A stretch of 64,000 bases of DNA from the NCBI RefSeq assembly GCF_030656115.1, contig NZ_JAUSOO010000061.1:62001-126000 (forward strand), read 5' to 3'. Below the pieces are notes generated by a model. It worked only from the letters and a program-made list of their open reading frames with translations, had not been told where the DNA came from and made no database searches. The DNA comes from Hydrogenophaga sp. (GTDB lineage: Bacteria > Pseudomonadota > Gammaproteobacteria > Burkholderiales > Burkholderiaceae_C). The translations under genes and the position numbers were made by a program. Below are positions 1 to 9,418 of the stretch, in pieces; positions within the stretch are counted from its first letter, which is position 1, and every line of letters begins with the position of its first letter.

Positions 1-419
1 GTGTGGCTCCACGGCGTTTGCGGCACATCCACCGGCGTCGGCCCTGCCACGCCCCACAGGGCGAACGCATCGCTGGCATCGCTGAGCTTGGCCTGCGCGC
101 GCAGCACAAACATGGACAAGCGCTTGAGGGTGGCGGGCAACAGGTCGCGGCTGCAGACCAGCAAAATATCGTCGTGGCTGAGCTTGAAGCCCACAAAGCT
201 GGCTTGCATGCGCCCTTTGGCCGAGCAAAAAGCGGCCAAACGCGCTTCGGACAAGCCCAGGAGTGAAAAGTCTTGTGTGAGCTGGCCGTGCACAAACTTC
301 GCGGCATCGGCGCCATGGACGCGAATCACACCCAGATGGGGCAGGGGCGCTGCGCCCACCAGGGTTTGGGCATCAAAGACGCGCGCGAAATCGGGGGCTG
401 TAGCGGGTGCGTTGCTCAT
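1..419 (-). CDS. ygfZ: YgfZ/CAF17-like folate-binding protein (partial, C-terminus beyond the window)
   Basis: The reverse strand from the ATG at 417-419 reads open to the window edge and gives about 139 residues starting MSNAPATAPDFARVF. The segments KFVHGQLTQDF and FCSAKGRMQASF match the N-terminal folate-binding half of YgfZ, a GcvT-related protein that supports iron-sulfur cluster enzymes in the cytoplasm. The conserved Cys motif of YgfZ lies in the missing C-terminal half, so its presence cannot be judged. It is transcribed divergently from mltG, with 108 bp between the two starts. Identification is by recognisable family segments and by gene order; truncation is due only to the window boundary. 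Confidence 0.82.
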   Translation of the reverse strand, partial: MSNAPATAPDFARVFDAQTLVGAAPLPHLGVIRVHGADAAKFVHGQLTQDFSLLGLSEARLAAFCSAKGRMQASFVGFKLSHDDILLVCSRDLLPATLKRLSMFVLRAQAKLSDASDAFALWGVAGPTPVDVPQTPWSH

Positions 420-527
420 GGTGGTGGTTCCATCGTCGTTCAGATGGCTGGATTATGATCACCCGCCCATTGCAGCGTACCCCGCTGTGCACGTACCCCC
501 TCTCCTTTCCCAGACGCCCAACCTCCT

Positions 528-1541
528 GTGATACGCCTGCTGAAACTGCTGCTTGCCCTGACAATTCTGGGTCTGGGTGCCGCTGCCGCTGCTGCTGGTG
601 CCTGGTGGCTGCAGCGCCCTCTGCAGATGCCCAACACCGTGAGCGCCGAGGCACCGCTGGAGGTGACCATTGCACCCGGTAGTTCGGCCCGTTCCGTGGC
701 CGACACGGTGGTCAATGCCGGCGTTCAAGGGCCTTCCGTGCTGCTGTACGCCTGGTTTCGACTCTCGGGTGAATCGCGCCAGATCAAGGCGGGCAGTTAC
801 GAACTGGCTCCGGGCACCACGCCTGCCAGTTTGTTGTCCAAACTGGTGCGGGGTGAACAGGCGCTGCGCAGCCTGACCCTGCTGGAAGGCTGGAACATCC
901 GCCAGGTGCTGCAAGCGGTGCGCAGCTCGCCCGACCTAAAGCAAGACATTGACGGCTTGAGCATGGCCGACCTGATGGCGCGCATTGGCTACCCTGGGCG
1001 CCACCCCGAGGGGCGGTTTTTCCCCGACACCTACCGCATGGCGAAAAACACCCCGGCCTCTGCTGTGCTGCGGCAGGCCGCTCAGGCCATGGAGCAACAG
1101 TTAAACATCGCCTGGGCGCAGCGCGCACCCAACAGCCCCCTGCGTTCGCCAGACGAAGCCCTGATTCTGGCCAGCATCATTGAAAAAGAAACCGGGCTGG
1201 AGAGCGACCGTGCCATGGTCGGCGGCGTGTTCAGCAACCGCCTGCGCATCGGGATGCGGCTGCAAACCGACCCCAGCGTCATCTACGGACTGGGCGAACG
1301 CTTTGACGGCAACTTGCGGCGGGTGGACCTGCAAACCGATACCCCCTACAACACCTACACCCGTGCCGGCCTGCCGCCCACGCCCATTGCCATACCGGGG
1401 CGTAACTCGCTGAAGGCGGCGGTGATGCCTGCGACCACCGACGCCATGTATTTCGTTGCCCGGGGCGATGGAGCCAGCTATTTCAGCGCCACGTTGCAAG
1501 AGCACAATGCGGCGGTGCGGCGCTACATTTTGGGTCGCTGA
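528..1541 (+). CDS. mltG: Endolytic murein transglycosylase MltG (YceG)
   Basis: 337 residues, the usual MltG length. A GTG start opens with an N-terminal membrane anchor ([24 protein letters not shown]) followed by a LysM-like region and the YceG catalytic domain. The segment [25 protein letters not shown] carries the conserved catalytic Glu (IEKETG) and is followed by the [12 protein letters not shown] motif. MltG cleaves nascent glycan strands at the inner membrane and helps set strand length. It starts a co-directional set with tmk and holB (41-bp gap, then a 4-bp overlap), the standard betaproteobacterial arrangement. An ATG start is absent near the N-terminus, and GTG keeps the full anchor. 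Confidence 0.93.
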   Translation: MIRLLKLLLALTILGLGAAAAAAGAWWLQRPLQMPNTVSAEAPLEVTIAPGSSARSVADTVVNAGVQGPSVLLYAWFRLSGESRQIKAGSYELAPGTTPASLLSKLVRGEQALRSLTLLEGWNIRQVLQAVRSSPDLKQDIDGLSMADLMARIGYPGRHPEGRFFPDTYRMAKNTPASAVLRQAAQAMEQQLNIAWAQRAPNSPLRSPDEALILASIIEKETGLESDRAMVGGVFSNRLRIGMRLQTDPSVIYGLGERFDGNLRRVDLQTDTPYNTYTRAGLPPTPIAIPGRNSLKAAVMPATTDAMYFVARGDGASYFSATLQEHNAAVRRYILGR

Positions 1542-1581
1542 GCGGTCTTTTGCCTGGCATCCCCCGATACCCACTGTTTAT

Positions 1582-2241
1582 ATGGCACAGCCCGGACTTT
1601 TTATCAGCTTTGAAGGCATCGACGGCGCGGGCAAGTCCACCCACATTGAGGGCTTGGCTGACGCGTTTCGTGCGCAAGGTCGCAGCATCACGCTCACCCG
1701 AGAGCCCGGTGGCACCCCATTGGCCGAGAAATTGCGCGCGCTGGTGCTCAACGATGCCATGGACCCGCTGTGCGAAGCGCTGCTGATGTTTGCCGCACGG
1801 CGCGACCACTTGCAGCAAGTGATTGAACCCGCACTGGCTCGGGGTGAGGTGGTGTTGTGCGACCGGTTCACCGACGCCACGTTTGCCTACCAAGGCTATG
1901 GGCGCGGTTTTGACTTGGGTGTGCTGCGCCAGCTGGAAACCTGGGTACAAGCCCGACCCGACACCGCAGACCCATTGCGCCAGCCCGATCTGACCGTCTG
2001 GTTTGATCTGCCGCCCGAAGTGGCTGCACAGCGCCTGGCATCGGCGCGGGTACCCGACCGTTTTGAATCCCAGCCTGTGGCATTTTTTGCCCGCGTGGCA
2101 GCGGGCTACGGCCATCGAATGACCGAACAACCCGACCGGTTTGTCCGCATTGCGGCCGAACAGCCGGTGGACGTGGTGTGGCTCAGCGTGCGGCAGGCGT
2201 TTGTGCAACACGGCTGGCTGGCGCCAGAGGAGTCGACATGA
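1582..2241 (+). CDS. tmk: Thymidylate kinase
   Basis: Phosphorylates dTMP to dTDP in the cytosol. 219 residues from the ATG at 1582; the frame is open further upstream to 1456, but that extension overlaps mltG, and [14 protein letters not shown] right after the ATG is the normal tmk N-terminus. The P-loop is at residues 12-19, TREPGGT (the DR(x)/TREPGG region) and [13 protein letters not shown] (DRY/F motif) follow, with a C-terminal LID segment near RVPDRFE. The stop overlaps the holB start by 4 nt (ATGA), which suggests translational coupling. Confidence 0.95.
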   Translation: MAQPGLFISFEGIDGAGKSTHIEGLADAFRAQGRSITLTREPGGTPLAEKLRALVLNDAMDPLCEALLMFAARRDHLQQVIEPALARGEVVLCDRFTDATFAYQGYGRGFDLGVLRQLETWVQARPDTADPLRQPDLTVWFDLPPEVAAQRLASARVPDRFESQPVAFFARVAAGYGHRMTEQPDRFVRIAAEQPVDVVWLSVRQAFVQHGWLAPEEST

Positions 2242-3299
2242 GCACCGCGCCTGAAAAGTCCACCGCCGCGCCACTGGCGCCCTGGCTGCAACAGCAACTG
2301 CACAGTCTGCTGGCCCAACGCGGCCATGCCTTGCTGCTGTCAGGGCCGTCGGGCCTGGGTCAGTATGAATTGGCGCTGGCGCTGGCGCGCACCTGGTTGT
2401 GCGAACAGCCGACAGAGCAGGGCGCTTGCGGCCATTGCGGCAGCTGCCACGCCATCGACGTGCGCACCCACGCCGATTTGTGCGTGCTCATGCCGGAAAC
2501 GCTGAGCCTGGAGCTGGGCTGGCCGCTGGATGAAAGCGCGCAAAAAGAGATAGACGACAAAAAGCGCAAGGCCAGCAAGCTGATTCGGGTAGAAGCCGCC
2601 CGCGACGCCGTGGGTTTCACGCAGTTCACCCGTTCGCGCGGCAGCACCAAGGTGGTGTTGGTGTATCCGGCCGAGCGTATGAACACAGAGGCCGCGAACA
2701 CCTTGCTGAAGACACTGGAAGAACCGGTGGGCGAGGTGCGTTTTGTGCTGGCCACCGAAGCTGCGCACCAGTTGCTGCCCACCATTCGCAGCCGCTGTCA
2801 GGGCCATGCCATGATCTGGCCAGCGCCCGACGACGCTTTGAACTGGCTCCAGGCGCAAGTCAGCGCCCTGGGCAAACCCGGCACGGACGCGGCCACACGC
2901 GAACAAGCCGAGGTGTGGTTGCAAGCCGCTGGCGGGCGCCCCACCGACGCACTCGACTGGGCGCGCGGTGGCTTGAACGCGCAGGTCTGGACCCAACTGC
3001 CACAAGCCCTGGCCCGGGGCGATTGGAGCCTGTTGGCCGACTGGCCCGCAGCCCGCCAATTGGCTGTGCTGCAAAAGCTCTGCCACGATCTGATGGCCAC
3101 CGCCGCAGGCGCCATGCCCCGGTTTTTCCCGGCCAACACGCTGCCCAAAGCTCCGCGCTGGGCGGTGCTGGCCACTTGGTCGCGCGAACTCATGGGGGCC
3201 GCCCGCACGGTGGAACATCCATTCAATACAGGTCTGATGCAGGAAGCCTGGGCCGCTCGTACCCGACAGCTACTCAACCCTGGCGGCGGAGCCATCTGA
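2238..3299 (+). CDS. holB: DNA polymerase III subunit delta-prime
   Basis: Clamp-loader subunit that works with tau/gamma and delta to load the beta clamp. 353 residues from the ATG at 2238. The P-loop position reads [11 protein letters not shown] (residues 36-46), so the Walker Lys is Gln, consistent with delta-prime being the non-ATPase stator subunit. Four Cys at residues 55, 64, 67 and 70 form the zinc module of clamp loaders. [33 protein letters not shown] matches the sensor 1/SRC region (the SRC motif is present). It overlaps tmk by 4 nt. The frame is open upstream to 2178 but that lies inside tmk. Confidence 0.92.
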   Translation: MSTAPEKSTAAPLAPWLQQQLHSLLAQRGHALLLSGPSGLGQYELALALARTWLCEQPTEQGACGHCGSCHAIDVRTHADLCVLMPETLSLELGWPLDESAQKEIDDKKRKASKLIRVEAARDAVGFTQFTRSRGSTKVVLVYPAERMNTEAANTLLKTLEEPVGEVRFVLATEAAHQLLPTIRSRCQGHAMIWPAPDDALNWLQAQVSALGKPGTDAATREQAEVWLQAAGGRPTDALDWARGGLNAQVWTQLPQALARGDWSLLADWPAARQLAVLQKLCHDLMATAAGAMPRFFPANTLPKAPRWAVLATWSRELMGAARTVEHPFNTGLMQEAWAARTRQLLNPGGGAI

Positions 3300-3360
3300 C
3301 CAGCGCCACCGCAGGATGGCGCGCATGGGCAGGACCTGAATGCCGCTAAACTCACCGTCC

Positions 3361-3732
3361 ATGAGCACCGCCCCTTCTCCATCGGCCAACGCAGCACGCC
3401 CCAGCGTGATCCAGCTTTCCATCAAGGAAAAAGCGGCGCTGTACGCGGCCTACATTCCTTTGTTTGCCGATGGGGGCATTTTCATACCCTCATTGCGGGA
3501 CTACCGCCTGGGCGACGACGTTTACGTGTTGCTCACGCTGCCCGACGACCCTCAGCGCTACCCGGTGGCGGGTAAAGTGGCCTGGATCACACCCGCGAAG
3601 GTATCGGGCTCGCGCACACGTGGCGTGGGCATCCGTTTTCCAGCCGATGAGAAATCGCGGCTGCTGAAAATCAAAATCGAAGAAATCCTGGGCGCCAGCC
3701 TGGGTTCCGAGCGCCCTACGCAAACCATCTGA
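3361..3732 (+). CDS. pilZ: PilZ domain protein (type IV pilus-type)
   Basis: 123 residues from the ATG at 3361 (an in-frame ATG at 3340 adds seven residues; the later one gives the usual N-terminus). The pattern LFADGGIFIPS...YRLGDDVYVLLTLPDD...YPVAGKVAWITPA...GVGIRFP matches the short PilZ proteins found after holB in beta- and gammaproteobacteria. These are needed for type IV pilus assembly or twitching and, like P. aeruginosa PilZ, lack the RxxxR c-di-GMP-binding motif; no such motif is visible near the N-terminus here either. The gene lies 61 bp after holB and probably belongs to the same transcript. Confidence 0.85.
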   Translation: MSTAPSPSANAARPSVIQLSIKEKAALYAAYIPLFADGGIFIPSLRDYRLGDDVYVLLTLPDDPQRYPVAGKVAWITPAKVSGSRTRGVGIRFPADEKSRLLKIKIEEILGASLGSERPTQTI

Positions 3733-3822
3733 GCGGTCGATGCGCTGCTGTTTGCGACAGGGCTGCGCCCATGGCTGTCGTTGTCGGCTGTTTCATGGTT
3801 TTTCACAGCAGGTTTTGTTCGC

Positions 3823-4638
3823 ATGTTCACAGACTCCCATTGCCACCTGAACTTTCCTGAACTGCGGGAACAACTGCCCACCGTCCTGGCCGCCATGGCG
3901 CAAGCGCAGGTCAACCGGGCCCTGTGCATCTGCACCACGCTGGAAGAGTTTGAGGGCGTGCATGCTTTGGCCCGTGACCACGCCAACCTGTGGTCCACCG
4001 TGGGGGTGCATCCCGACAACGAAGGCGTACAAGAGCCCACCCTGCACGATCTGATCACCCGGTCCGAGCGACCCAAAGTGATCGGCATTGGCGAAACCGG
4101 GTTGGATTACTACCGACTCAACGGCCGCAGCGTGGGCGACATGGCTTGGCAACGCGAACGGTTTCGCACCCACATCCGTGCAGGGCGTATCACCGATTTG
4201 CCGCTCATCATCCATACGCGCAGCGCGTCCGTCGACACCCTGGCTATCCTGCGAGAAGAGGGCGGCTTTGTCGAGGCAGTCGATCCCCATGTCCGTCAAG
4301 CCCGATCACGCGGGGTGTTTCATTGCTTTACCGAAACCGAAGCTGTGGCCCGTGCAGCGCTGGATATGGATTTTTTCATCTCCTTTTCCGGCATTCTCAC
4401 GTTTCGCAATGCAGCCGATCTGCGCGAAGTGGTTCGCTTCGTACCCATGGACCGCATCCTGATTGAGACCGACAGTCCCTACCTTGCCCCGGTTCCCTAC
4501 CGCGGCAAAACCAATTCGCCAGCCTACGTTCCTCATGTGGCCCGGCAAATTGCCGAACTCAAAGGGATATCCCTTGAGGCGGTTGCTGAAGCCACCAGTC
4601 GCAACTTTGACGTTTTGTTTACCCGTGTGGCAGGTTGA
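3823..4638 (+). CDS. tatD: TatD-family metal-dependent DNase
   Basis: 271 residues from the ATG at 3823; the open frame extends back to 3781 but TatD proteins begin MFTDSHCHL. The DSHCHL motif supplies the first metal-binding His pair, IGETGLDYYR the metal Glu, the IHTR segment the third His, and GVFHCFTE the fourth; ILIETDSPYLAPVPYRGKTNSPAYVPHVA is the canonical C-terminal signature with the metal-binding Asp. Family members are 3'-5' exonucleases acting on DNA/RNA. It follows pilZ by 90 bp, and an ankyrin gene follows 10 bp downstream. Confidence 0.93.
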   Translation: MFTDSHCHLNFPELREQLPTVLAAMAQAQVNRALCICTTLEEFEGVHALARDHANLWSTVGVHPDNEGVQEPTLHDLITRSERPKVIGIGETGLDYYRLNGRSVGDMAWQRERFRTHIRAGRITDLPLIIHTRSASVDTLAILREEGGFVEAVDPHVRQARSRGVFHCFTETEAVARAALDMDFFISFSGILTFRNAADLREVVRFVPMDRILIETDSPYLAPVPYRGKTNSPAYVPHVARQIAELKGISLEAVAEATSRNFDVLFTRVAG

Positions 4639-4648
4639 TCAAGTGAGT

Positions 4649-5341
4649 ATGAGAAATGACATGAACACAAGCGTTAAAAAAAACGTCAAGAACCTTGTTT
4701 TTGCCGGGTTGTTGCTGGCTGCTTGTCATGCATTTGCGGGCTCTTTCGACGACTATTTCAGAGCCGTGCGACAAAACGACGAGTCCAAAGTGATTGCCCT
4801 CACCCTGCGTGGTTTCGACCTGAACACACGCAATGAAAAAAACGAACACGCGCTGCTGCTGGCCTTGCGCGAGGGTTCACTCAAAGTCGCCGATTTTCTG
4901 CTTGCGCAAAACAGCGTAGACGTGGAAGCCCACAACTCGCAAGGGGAAAGTCCGCTGATGATTGCAGCACTGAAAGGCCAGCTCGTCCAGGCGCAACGCC
5001 TGATAGAGCGGCGCGCCGAGGTCAACAAACCCGGCTGGACACCGCTGCACTACGCAGCTTCAAACGAAGCGCCTACCAGCGTGGCCATGGTGCGGCTGCT
5101 TCTGGAGCACCACGCATACATTGATGCCGAGTCGCCCAACCGAACCACCCCCCTGATGATGGCTGCGCACTATGGCAGCCCAGCTGTGGTCAAGCTGTTG
5201 CTGGAAGAGGGCGCGGACAGCTCGGTCAAGAACGAAAAAGGCCTGACCGCTGTTGACTTCGCCAACCGTGCTGGCCGCAAAGAGGCCGCCAGCATCATTG
5301 CCGCCTTCGTTCGAAGTCAGCAACCTGCGGGTCGTTGGTAA
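4649..5341 (+). CDS. Exported ankyrin-repeat protein
   Basis: About 230 residues. An N-terminal signal segment (NLVFAGLLLAACHAFAG, cleavage likely after AFA) precedes roughly five ankyrin repeats, recognised from the spaced consensus pieces ALLLALREGSLKVADFLL, GESPLMIAALKGQLVQAQRLI, GWTPLHYAASNE, TTPLMMAAHYGSPAVVKLLLEEGA and GLTAVDFANRAG. A cysteine in LLAACHAF could be read as a lipobox but the -1 Ala/+1 Cys context is weak. Starts at 4643 (GTG), 4649 (ATG) and 4661 (ATG) are all possible; no strong Shine-Dalgarno separates them. It lies 10 bp after tatD, so co-transcription is likely. The binding partner is unknown. Confidence 0.85.
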   Translation: MRNDMNTSVKKNVKNLVFAGLLLAACHAFAGSFDDYFRAVRQNDESKVIALTLRGFDLNTRNEKNEHALLLALREGSLKVADFLLAQNSVDVEAHNSQGESPLMIAALKGQLVQAQRLIERRAEVNKPGWTPLHYAASNEAPTSVAMVRLLLEHHAYIDAESPNRTTPLMMAAHYGSPAVVKLLLEEGADSSVKNEKGLTAVDFANRAGRKEAASIIAAFVRSQQPAGRW

Positions 5342-5479
5342 ACCATCCACAAGAAGGCATGGCCCATCTCGCCAGGAACCACGCCCACCGCTGTCGCACC
5401 ACAAATAGGTGTAACCCACATAAGTGCGATGGCCAGCGCACCACAAAATCGCTTCATATCCACAAAATGAGGAGATGTC

Positions 5480-5968
5480 GTGAAGCTGGCAAGTCAAAGA
5501 GATTTTTTTTCTGGGGTGTTGTTTACTGCGGTCGGCATAGCCTTCGCAGTAGGCGCAACCAATTTCACAGTGGGCGACGCAGCCCGCATGGGTCCTGGTT
5601 ATTTCCCGTTGATGCTGGGCGTCTTGCTTGCCCTTTTGGGTTCGGCCATCACCGCCAAGTCGTTTGCGACGGGTTTACCCTGCGGTGACAAAGTGGGGCA
5701 CATCGCTTGGCGACCTCTCGGCTTCATCCTCGGTGCAAACATTGCCTTTGGCGCCTTGCTGGTGGGACTTCCATCCATCGGCTTCCCCTCCATGGGCCTT
5801 ATTGTGGCGATTTATGCCCTGGTGATCATCTCCAGCATGGCCCGCCAAGGCTTCAGTATCAAGGAAACCCTCGTTCTCGCAACGCTCCTGTCTGTTGGCA
5901 GCTTCATCGGGTTTGTGTACCTCTTGAAATTACCGCTCCCGGTTTGGCCAGCCTTTTTCAGCAACTGA
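5480..5968 (+). CDS. tctB: TTT transporter small membrane subunit TctB
   Basis: 162 residues, four predicted membrane helices, with the family segments ARMGPGYFPLMLGVLLALLG and a C-terminal LPLPVWPAFF. The GTG start at 5480 has a good AGGAGA sequence just upstream. TctB is the small integral membrane subunit of tripartite tricarboxylate transporters, working with TctA in the inner membrane and a periplasmic TctC-type binding protein. tctA follows after 15 bp. No tctC lies beside this pair; the nearest one is in the second locus at 57707-58666 on the other strand. Confidence 0.88.
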   Translation: MKLASQRDFFSGVLFTAVGIAFAVGATNFTVGDAARMGPGYFPLMLGVLLALLGSAITAKSFATGLPCGDKVGHIAWRPLGFILGANIAFGALLVGLPSIGFPSMGLIVAIYALVIISSMARQGFSIKETLVLATLLSVGSFIGFVYLLKLPLPVWPAFFSN

Positions 5969-5983
5969 CCCGGGGCCAGCAAA

Positions 5984-7495
5984 ATGGAACTCATCGACAA
6001 TCTTGCGCTCGGTTTTGGCGTTGCTTTCACGTTTCAAAACCTGATCTATGCCTTCATAGGATGCCTACTGGGCACGCTGATCGGCGTCTTGCCGGGCATC
6101 GGCCCACTGGCCACCATCGCCATGCTGCTGCCAGCCACCTACGGTCTTCCCCCGGTGGCTGCACTCATCATGTTGGCTGGCATTTACTACGGCGCCCAGT
6201 ACGGCGGATCGACCACAGCCATTCTGGTCAACCTCCCGGGTGAAACGTCTTCGGTCGTCACGGTCATTGACGGTTACCAGATGGCGCGCAAGGGCAGGGC
6301 AGGTCCTGCGCTTGCTGCCGCTGGTCTCGGTTCCTTCTTCGCGGGCTGTGTAGGCACCTTGGTTCTGGCCGCCTTTGCTCCGCCATTGACCGAAGTGGCA
6401 CTGAGTTTTGGTCCTGCAGAGTATTTTGCACTCATGGTCGTGGGCTTGATTGGCGCGGTGGTCATGGCCTCTGGCTCGCTGCTCAAAGCGCTGGCCATGA
6501 TTCTGCTCGGTCTGCTCATGGGGCTTGTCGGCACCGACGTGAATTCTGGCGTCGCCCGGTTCAGCTTTGACATTCCTGAACTTACCGACGGTATCAGCTT
6601 CTTGGCCATCGCCATGGGCCTGTTCGGCTACGGTGAAATCATCAACAACCTGTCACAGCCCGAGGAAAAGCGCGATGTGTTCACCGGCAAGGTCACAGGG
6701 ATCATGCCCACAGCCGAAGACTTCAGAAACATGGTTCCGGCCGTTTTACGCGGTACAGCATTGGGCTCGGTGCTGGGCATCTTGCCTGGCGGCGGTGCCG
6801 TGTTGTCGTCGTTCACGGCATACACCATTGAGAAGAAAACCAAGCTGCGCCCCGGTGAAGTCCCGTTTGGCCAAGGCAATATCCGTGGAGTGGCATCACC
6901 AGAGGCGGCCAACAACGCAGGTTCACAAACGTCTTTTATTCCACTGCTTACGCTGGGCATCCCACCCAATGCGGTGATGGCATTGATGGTCGGCGCCATG
7001 ACCATCCACAACATTCAGCCTGGACCCCAGGTCATGACCAGCAACCCCGAGCTCTTCTGGGGTTTGATCGCATCGATGTGGATCGGCAACCTGATGCTCG
7101 TTATCCTGAACCTGCCGCTGATTGGCTTGTGGATCAAGTTGCTCACCGTGCCATACCGTTGGTTGTTTCCGGCCATCGTGCTGTTTTGTGCCATCGGGGT
7201 GTATTCGACCAACAACAACAGCTTTGACATATGGGTCGTCGCCTTGTTCGGACTGATTGGTTACCTCTTCATCAAACTTGGATGCGAGCCTGCACCGTTG
7301 CTGCTTGGACTGATTCTGGGGCCCATGATGGAAGAGTACCTTCGTCGCGCACTTCTGATTTCACGCGGCGACTGGTCTGTGTTTGTTACCCGTCCCATCT
7401 CAGCCTCGTTGTTGGCGGTAGCCGTTGTGCTGCTTATCCTGGTGCTGATGCCATCTATTAAAAAGAAACGCGAAGAAGCGTTTGTGGAAGACTGA
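5984..7495 (+). CDS. tctA: TTT transporter large membrane subunit TctA
   Basis: 503 residues, about twelve membrane helices. The N-terminal GCLLGTLIGVLPGIGPLATIAMLLP, the segment YYGAQYGGSTTAILVNLPGE and the second-half GSVLGILPGGGAVLSSFTAY plus [21 protein letters not shown] are the conserved TctA family blocks. It carries out sodium- or proton-coupled uptake of a carboxylate delivered by a binding protein; the substrate cannot be told from the sequence. It is 15 bp after tctB and ends 17 bp before a strong terminator hairpin, so tctBA forms a closed unit. Confidence 0.92.
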   Translation: MELIDNLALGFGVAFTFQNLIYAFIGCLLGTLIGVLPGIGPLATIAMLLPATYGLPPVAALIMLAGIYYGAQYGGSTTAILVNLPGETSSVVTVIDGYQMARKGRAGPALAAAGLGSFFAGCVGTLVLAAFAPPLTEVALSFGPAEYFALMVVGLIGAVVMASGSLLKALAMILLGLLMGLVGTDVNSGVARFSFDIPELTDGISFLAIAMGLFGYGEIINNLSQPEEKRDVFTGKVTGIMPTAEDFRNMVPAVLRGTALGSVLGILPGGGAVLSSFTAYTIEKKTKLRPGEVPFGQGNIRGVASPEAANNAGSQTSFIPLLTLGIPPNAVMALMVGAMTIHNIQPGPQVMTSNPELFWGLIASMWIGNLMLVILNLPLIGLWIKLLTVPYRWLFPAIVLFCAIGVYSTNNNSFDIWVVALFGLIGYLFIKLGCEPAPLLLGLILGPMMEEYLRRALLISRGDWSVFVTRPISASLLAVAVVLLILVLMPSIKKKREEAFVED

Positions 7496-7512
7496 TCCGA
7501 CAGATTTCAGCA

Positions 7513-7542
7513 CAAACCCCGCCGCGGCGGGGTTTGCTTTTT
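7513..7542 (+). terminator. Intrinsic terminator after tctBA
   Basis: A perfect 24-nt palindrome (arms CAAACCCCGCC and GGCGGGGTTTG, 7513-7536) is followed directly by CTTTTT. It lies 18 nt after the tctA stop and fits a Rho-independent terminator. Confidence 0.9.
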
Positions 7543-7870
7543 GGTGTGCCCAAAGTCACGCTGCGTATGGATCGGCGTGAGCATTGACGACCGACGGCAC
7601 TGTTCAGCAAAGGCCACAGGACAGCGGTAGACAGCCATGATCGTGGGTTTCGGTGTCATTTTGATATTCCACGATGTATATTATGTATAGTTAATTTTGC
7701 GAAACCAGACAGGTCTGAATATTGCTGGGACATGTGAGTCGACAGCATGGCATGCGGGGAAACACCAGCATGGTGCATACAGAGAATTGGTCTGCCCCAG
7801 CCTACAATTAAGCGCCTTGCCGATGACCAATTTGGCAAACCACTATTTGAATAAATCTTTAAGGACTTCC
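7543..7870 (+). other. Intergenic region upstream of aotJ
   Basis: No gene is seen. The stretch near 7655-7700 is clearly AT-rich compared with its surroundings and contains TTGATA (7661-7666) and TATAGT (7686-7691) at a longer-than-ideal spacing, so it may hold a promoter or regulator site for the aot operon. A second AT-rich patch at 7845-7865 precedes an AAGGA Shine-Dalgarno sequence just before the aotJ start at 7871. I could not assign a regulator. Confidence 0.35.
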
Positions 7871-8716
7871 ATGAAGAACCTGTTTTTATCTCTGAGTCTG
7901 ATCGGTGCCGTTGCTTTGGTAGGTTGTGGAAAAACCGAGGCTCCAGCACCTGCCGCTCCTGCACCGGAAGCTGCATCTGCTCCGACAGCAGCACCAGTGC
8001 CAGCAGAACTGCCCGAATTGAAAGTCGCCATCGATCCCACCTACGAGCCCTTCACGTTCAAAACCTCAGACGGCAAGCCCACCGGTTTTGATGTGGACAT
8101 CGCGGAAGCACTGTGCAACGAAATCACGCGCAAATGCGTCTACGTTGAACAGGTTTGGGACAGCATGATCCCTGGCCTGCAAGCTAAAAAGTACGATGTG
8201 ATCATCAGTTCCATGTCGATTACAGACGATCGCAAGAAGGTGGTCGACTTCACCGATAAATACTACAACACGCCCAGCCGCATTGTTGTCAAAAGCGAAA
8301 CCGCCTTTACCGACCTGAACTCGCTCAAGGGTAAAAAAATTGGTGTTCTGAAAGGCTCTACCCAGGAAAAATACGCCATGGGTGACCTGAAACCCGTGGG
8401 TGTGAAAGTAGTTCCTTACGAAGCACAAGATCAGGTCTATCTCGACATCAAATCGGGTCGCCTTGACGGCACGGTGGCCGACTCGGTGGAGGTTACAGGT
8501 GGCTTTCTGAGCAAGCCAGAAGGTCAAGGTTACGGCTTCGTTGGGCCTGTACTCAACGATGTGAAGTACTACGGTTACGGCGTCGGCATTGCACTGCGTC
8601 AGGGTGAAACGGGCCTGCGTGACGAGTTGAACGCGGCCATCAAGGCGATCCGCGCCAATGGCGTGTACGAGACGGTCAGCAAGAAGTACTTCGACTTCGA
8701 CGTGTACGGCGAATAA
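7871..8716 (+). CDS. aotJ: Basic amino acid ABC transporter substrate-binding lipoprotein (AotJ/HisJ family)
   Basis: 281 residues from the ATG at 7871, preceded by AAGGA. The N-terminus is a lipoprotein signal with lipobox LVGC (Cys19), then an Ala/Pro-rich linker (about residues 22-50), then a family 3 solute-binding domain: LKVAIDPTYEPFTFKTSDGKPTGFDVDIAEALC, VIISSMSITDDRKKVVDFTDKYYNTPSRIV. This is the lysine/arginine/ornithine/histidine binding group. It would be anchored in the periplasm and deliver ligand to the permease pair encoded directly downstream. The ligand (Arg/Orn/Lys/His) is inferred from family and operon order. Confidence 0.85.
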   Translation: MKNLFLSLSLIGAVALVGCGKTEAPAPAAPAPEAASAPTAAPVPAELPELKVAIDPTYEPFTFKTSDGKPTGFDVDIAEALCNEITRKCVYVEQVWDSMIPGLQAKKYDVIISSMSITDDRKKVVDFTDKYYNTPSRIVVKSETAFTDLNSLKGKKIGVLKGSTQEKYAMGDLKPVGVKVVPYEAQDQVYLDIKSGRLDGTVADSVEVTGGFLSKPEGQGYGFVGPVLNDVKYYGYGVGIALRQGETGLRDELNAAIKAIRANGVYETVSKKYFDFDVYGE

Positions 8717-8719
8717 AGT

Positions 8720-9406
8720 TTGACCGGCTATTACGCGTCCATCCTTCAAGGCGCCCTCCTCACGGTGGGCGTCTCGTTGGCCGCGCTGGTGGTGGCTGTC
8801 TTGCTCGGCTTGGTTGGCGCGGCAGCCAAACTCTCAGGCCGGCCCGTGCTGGTGTCACTGGCAACTCTTTACACAACTTTGGTGCGTGGGGTGCCTGAGT
8901 TGGTGCTGATGCTGCTGATTTTTTACGGCGGTACCATCGGCCTAAACCATCTGCTTGAAGCCTTGGGCAGTCAGGCCACGGCCGATATCAATCCTTTTGT
9001 GGCTGGCGTGCTCACCATTGGGTTCATTTACGGCGCATACATGACCGAAACCTTTCGAGGGGCCATTTTGTCTATACCGAAAGGGCAAATGGAAGCTGCA
9101 TGGGCTTTTGGCATGGGCCGAGTTCGTACGTTTGTCCGTATCACGGCCCCCCAGATGGTGCGCTATGCCCTGCCCGGCTTCACCAACAACTGGCTGGTGC
9201 TGATCAAGGCAACTGCCCTCATCAGTCTTATTGGCTTGCAGGAAATGACCTATCTCGCCAAACAAGCCAGTTCAGCCACGAGAGAGCCGTTCACCTTTTT
9301 CCTGTTTGCCGCAGGTTTGTTTCTGATTTACACATCGGTGTCCTTGTGGGCACTGCGCAAGCTGGAGCGCCGCTTCAGCATGGGCGTTAAGCGCGGGCGG
9401 GTCTGA
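8720..9406 (+). CDS. aotQ: Amino acid ABC transporter permease AotQ (HisQ-type)
   Basis: 228 residues with a TTG start 3 nt after the aotJ stop, so reinitiation or coupling is likely. Five or so membrane helices, the EFRG/GAILSIPKGQMEAAWAFGMGR segment (EAA loop for contacting the ATPase), and the early TLVRGVPELVLMLLIFYGG signature of the polar amino acid permease family. It pairs with AotM (12 bp downstream) as the two membrane subunits of the importer. Confidence 0.85.
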   Translation: MTGYYASILQGALLTVGVSLAALVVAVLLGLVGAAAKLSGRPVLVSLATLYTTLVRGVPELVLMLLIFYGGTIGLNHLLEALGSQATADINPFVAGVLTIGFIYGAYMTETFRGAILSIPKGQMEAAWAFGMGRVRTFVRITAPQMVRYALPGFTNNWLVLIKATALISLIGLQEMTYLAKQASSATREPFTFFLFAAGLFLIYTSVSLWALRKLERRFSMGVKRGRV

Positions 9407-9418
9407 GGTGGTGCGCTC

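Noticed and set aside
420..527. TATGAT (454-459) as a promoter between ygfZ and mltG
   Set aside because: The -10-like hexamer has no acceptable -35 element at 16-18 nt in either direction, so it was not reported as a site.
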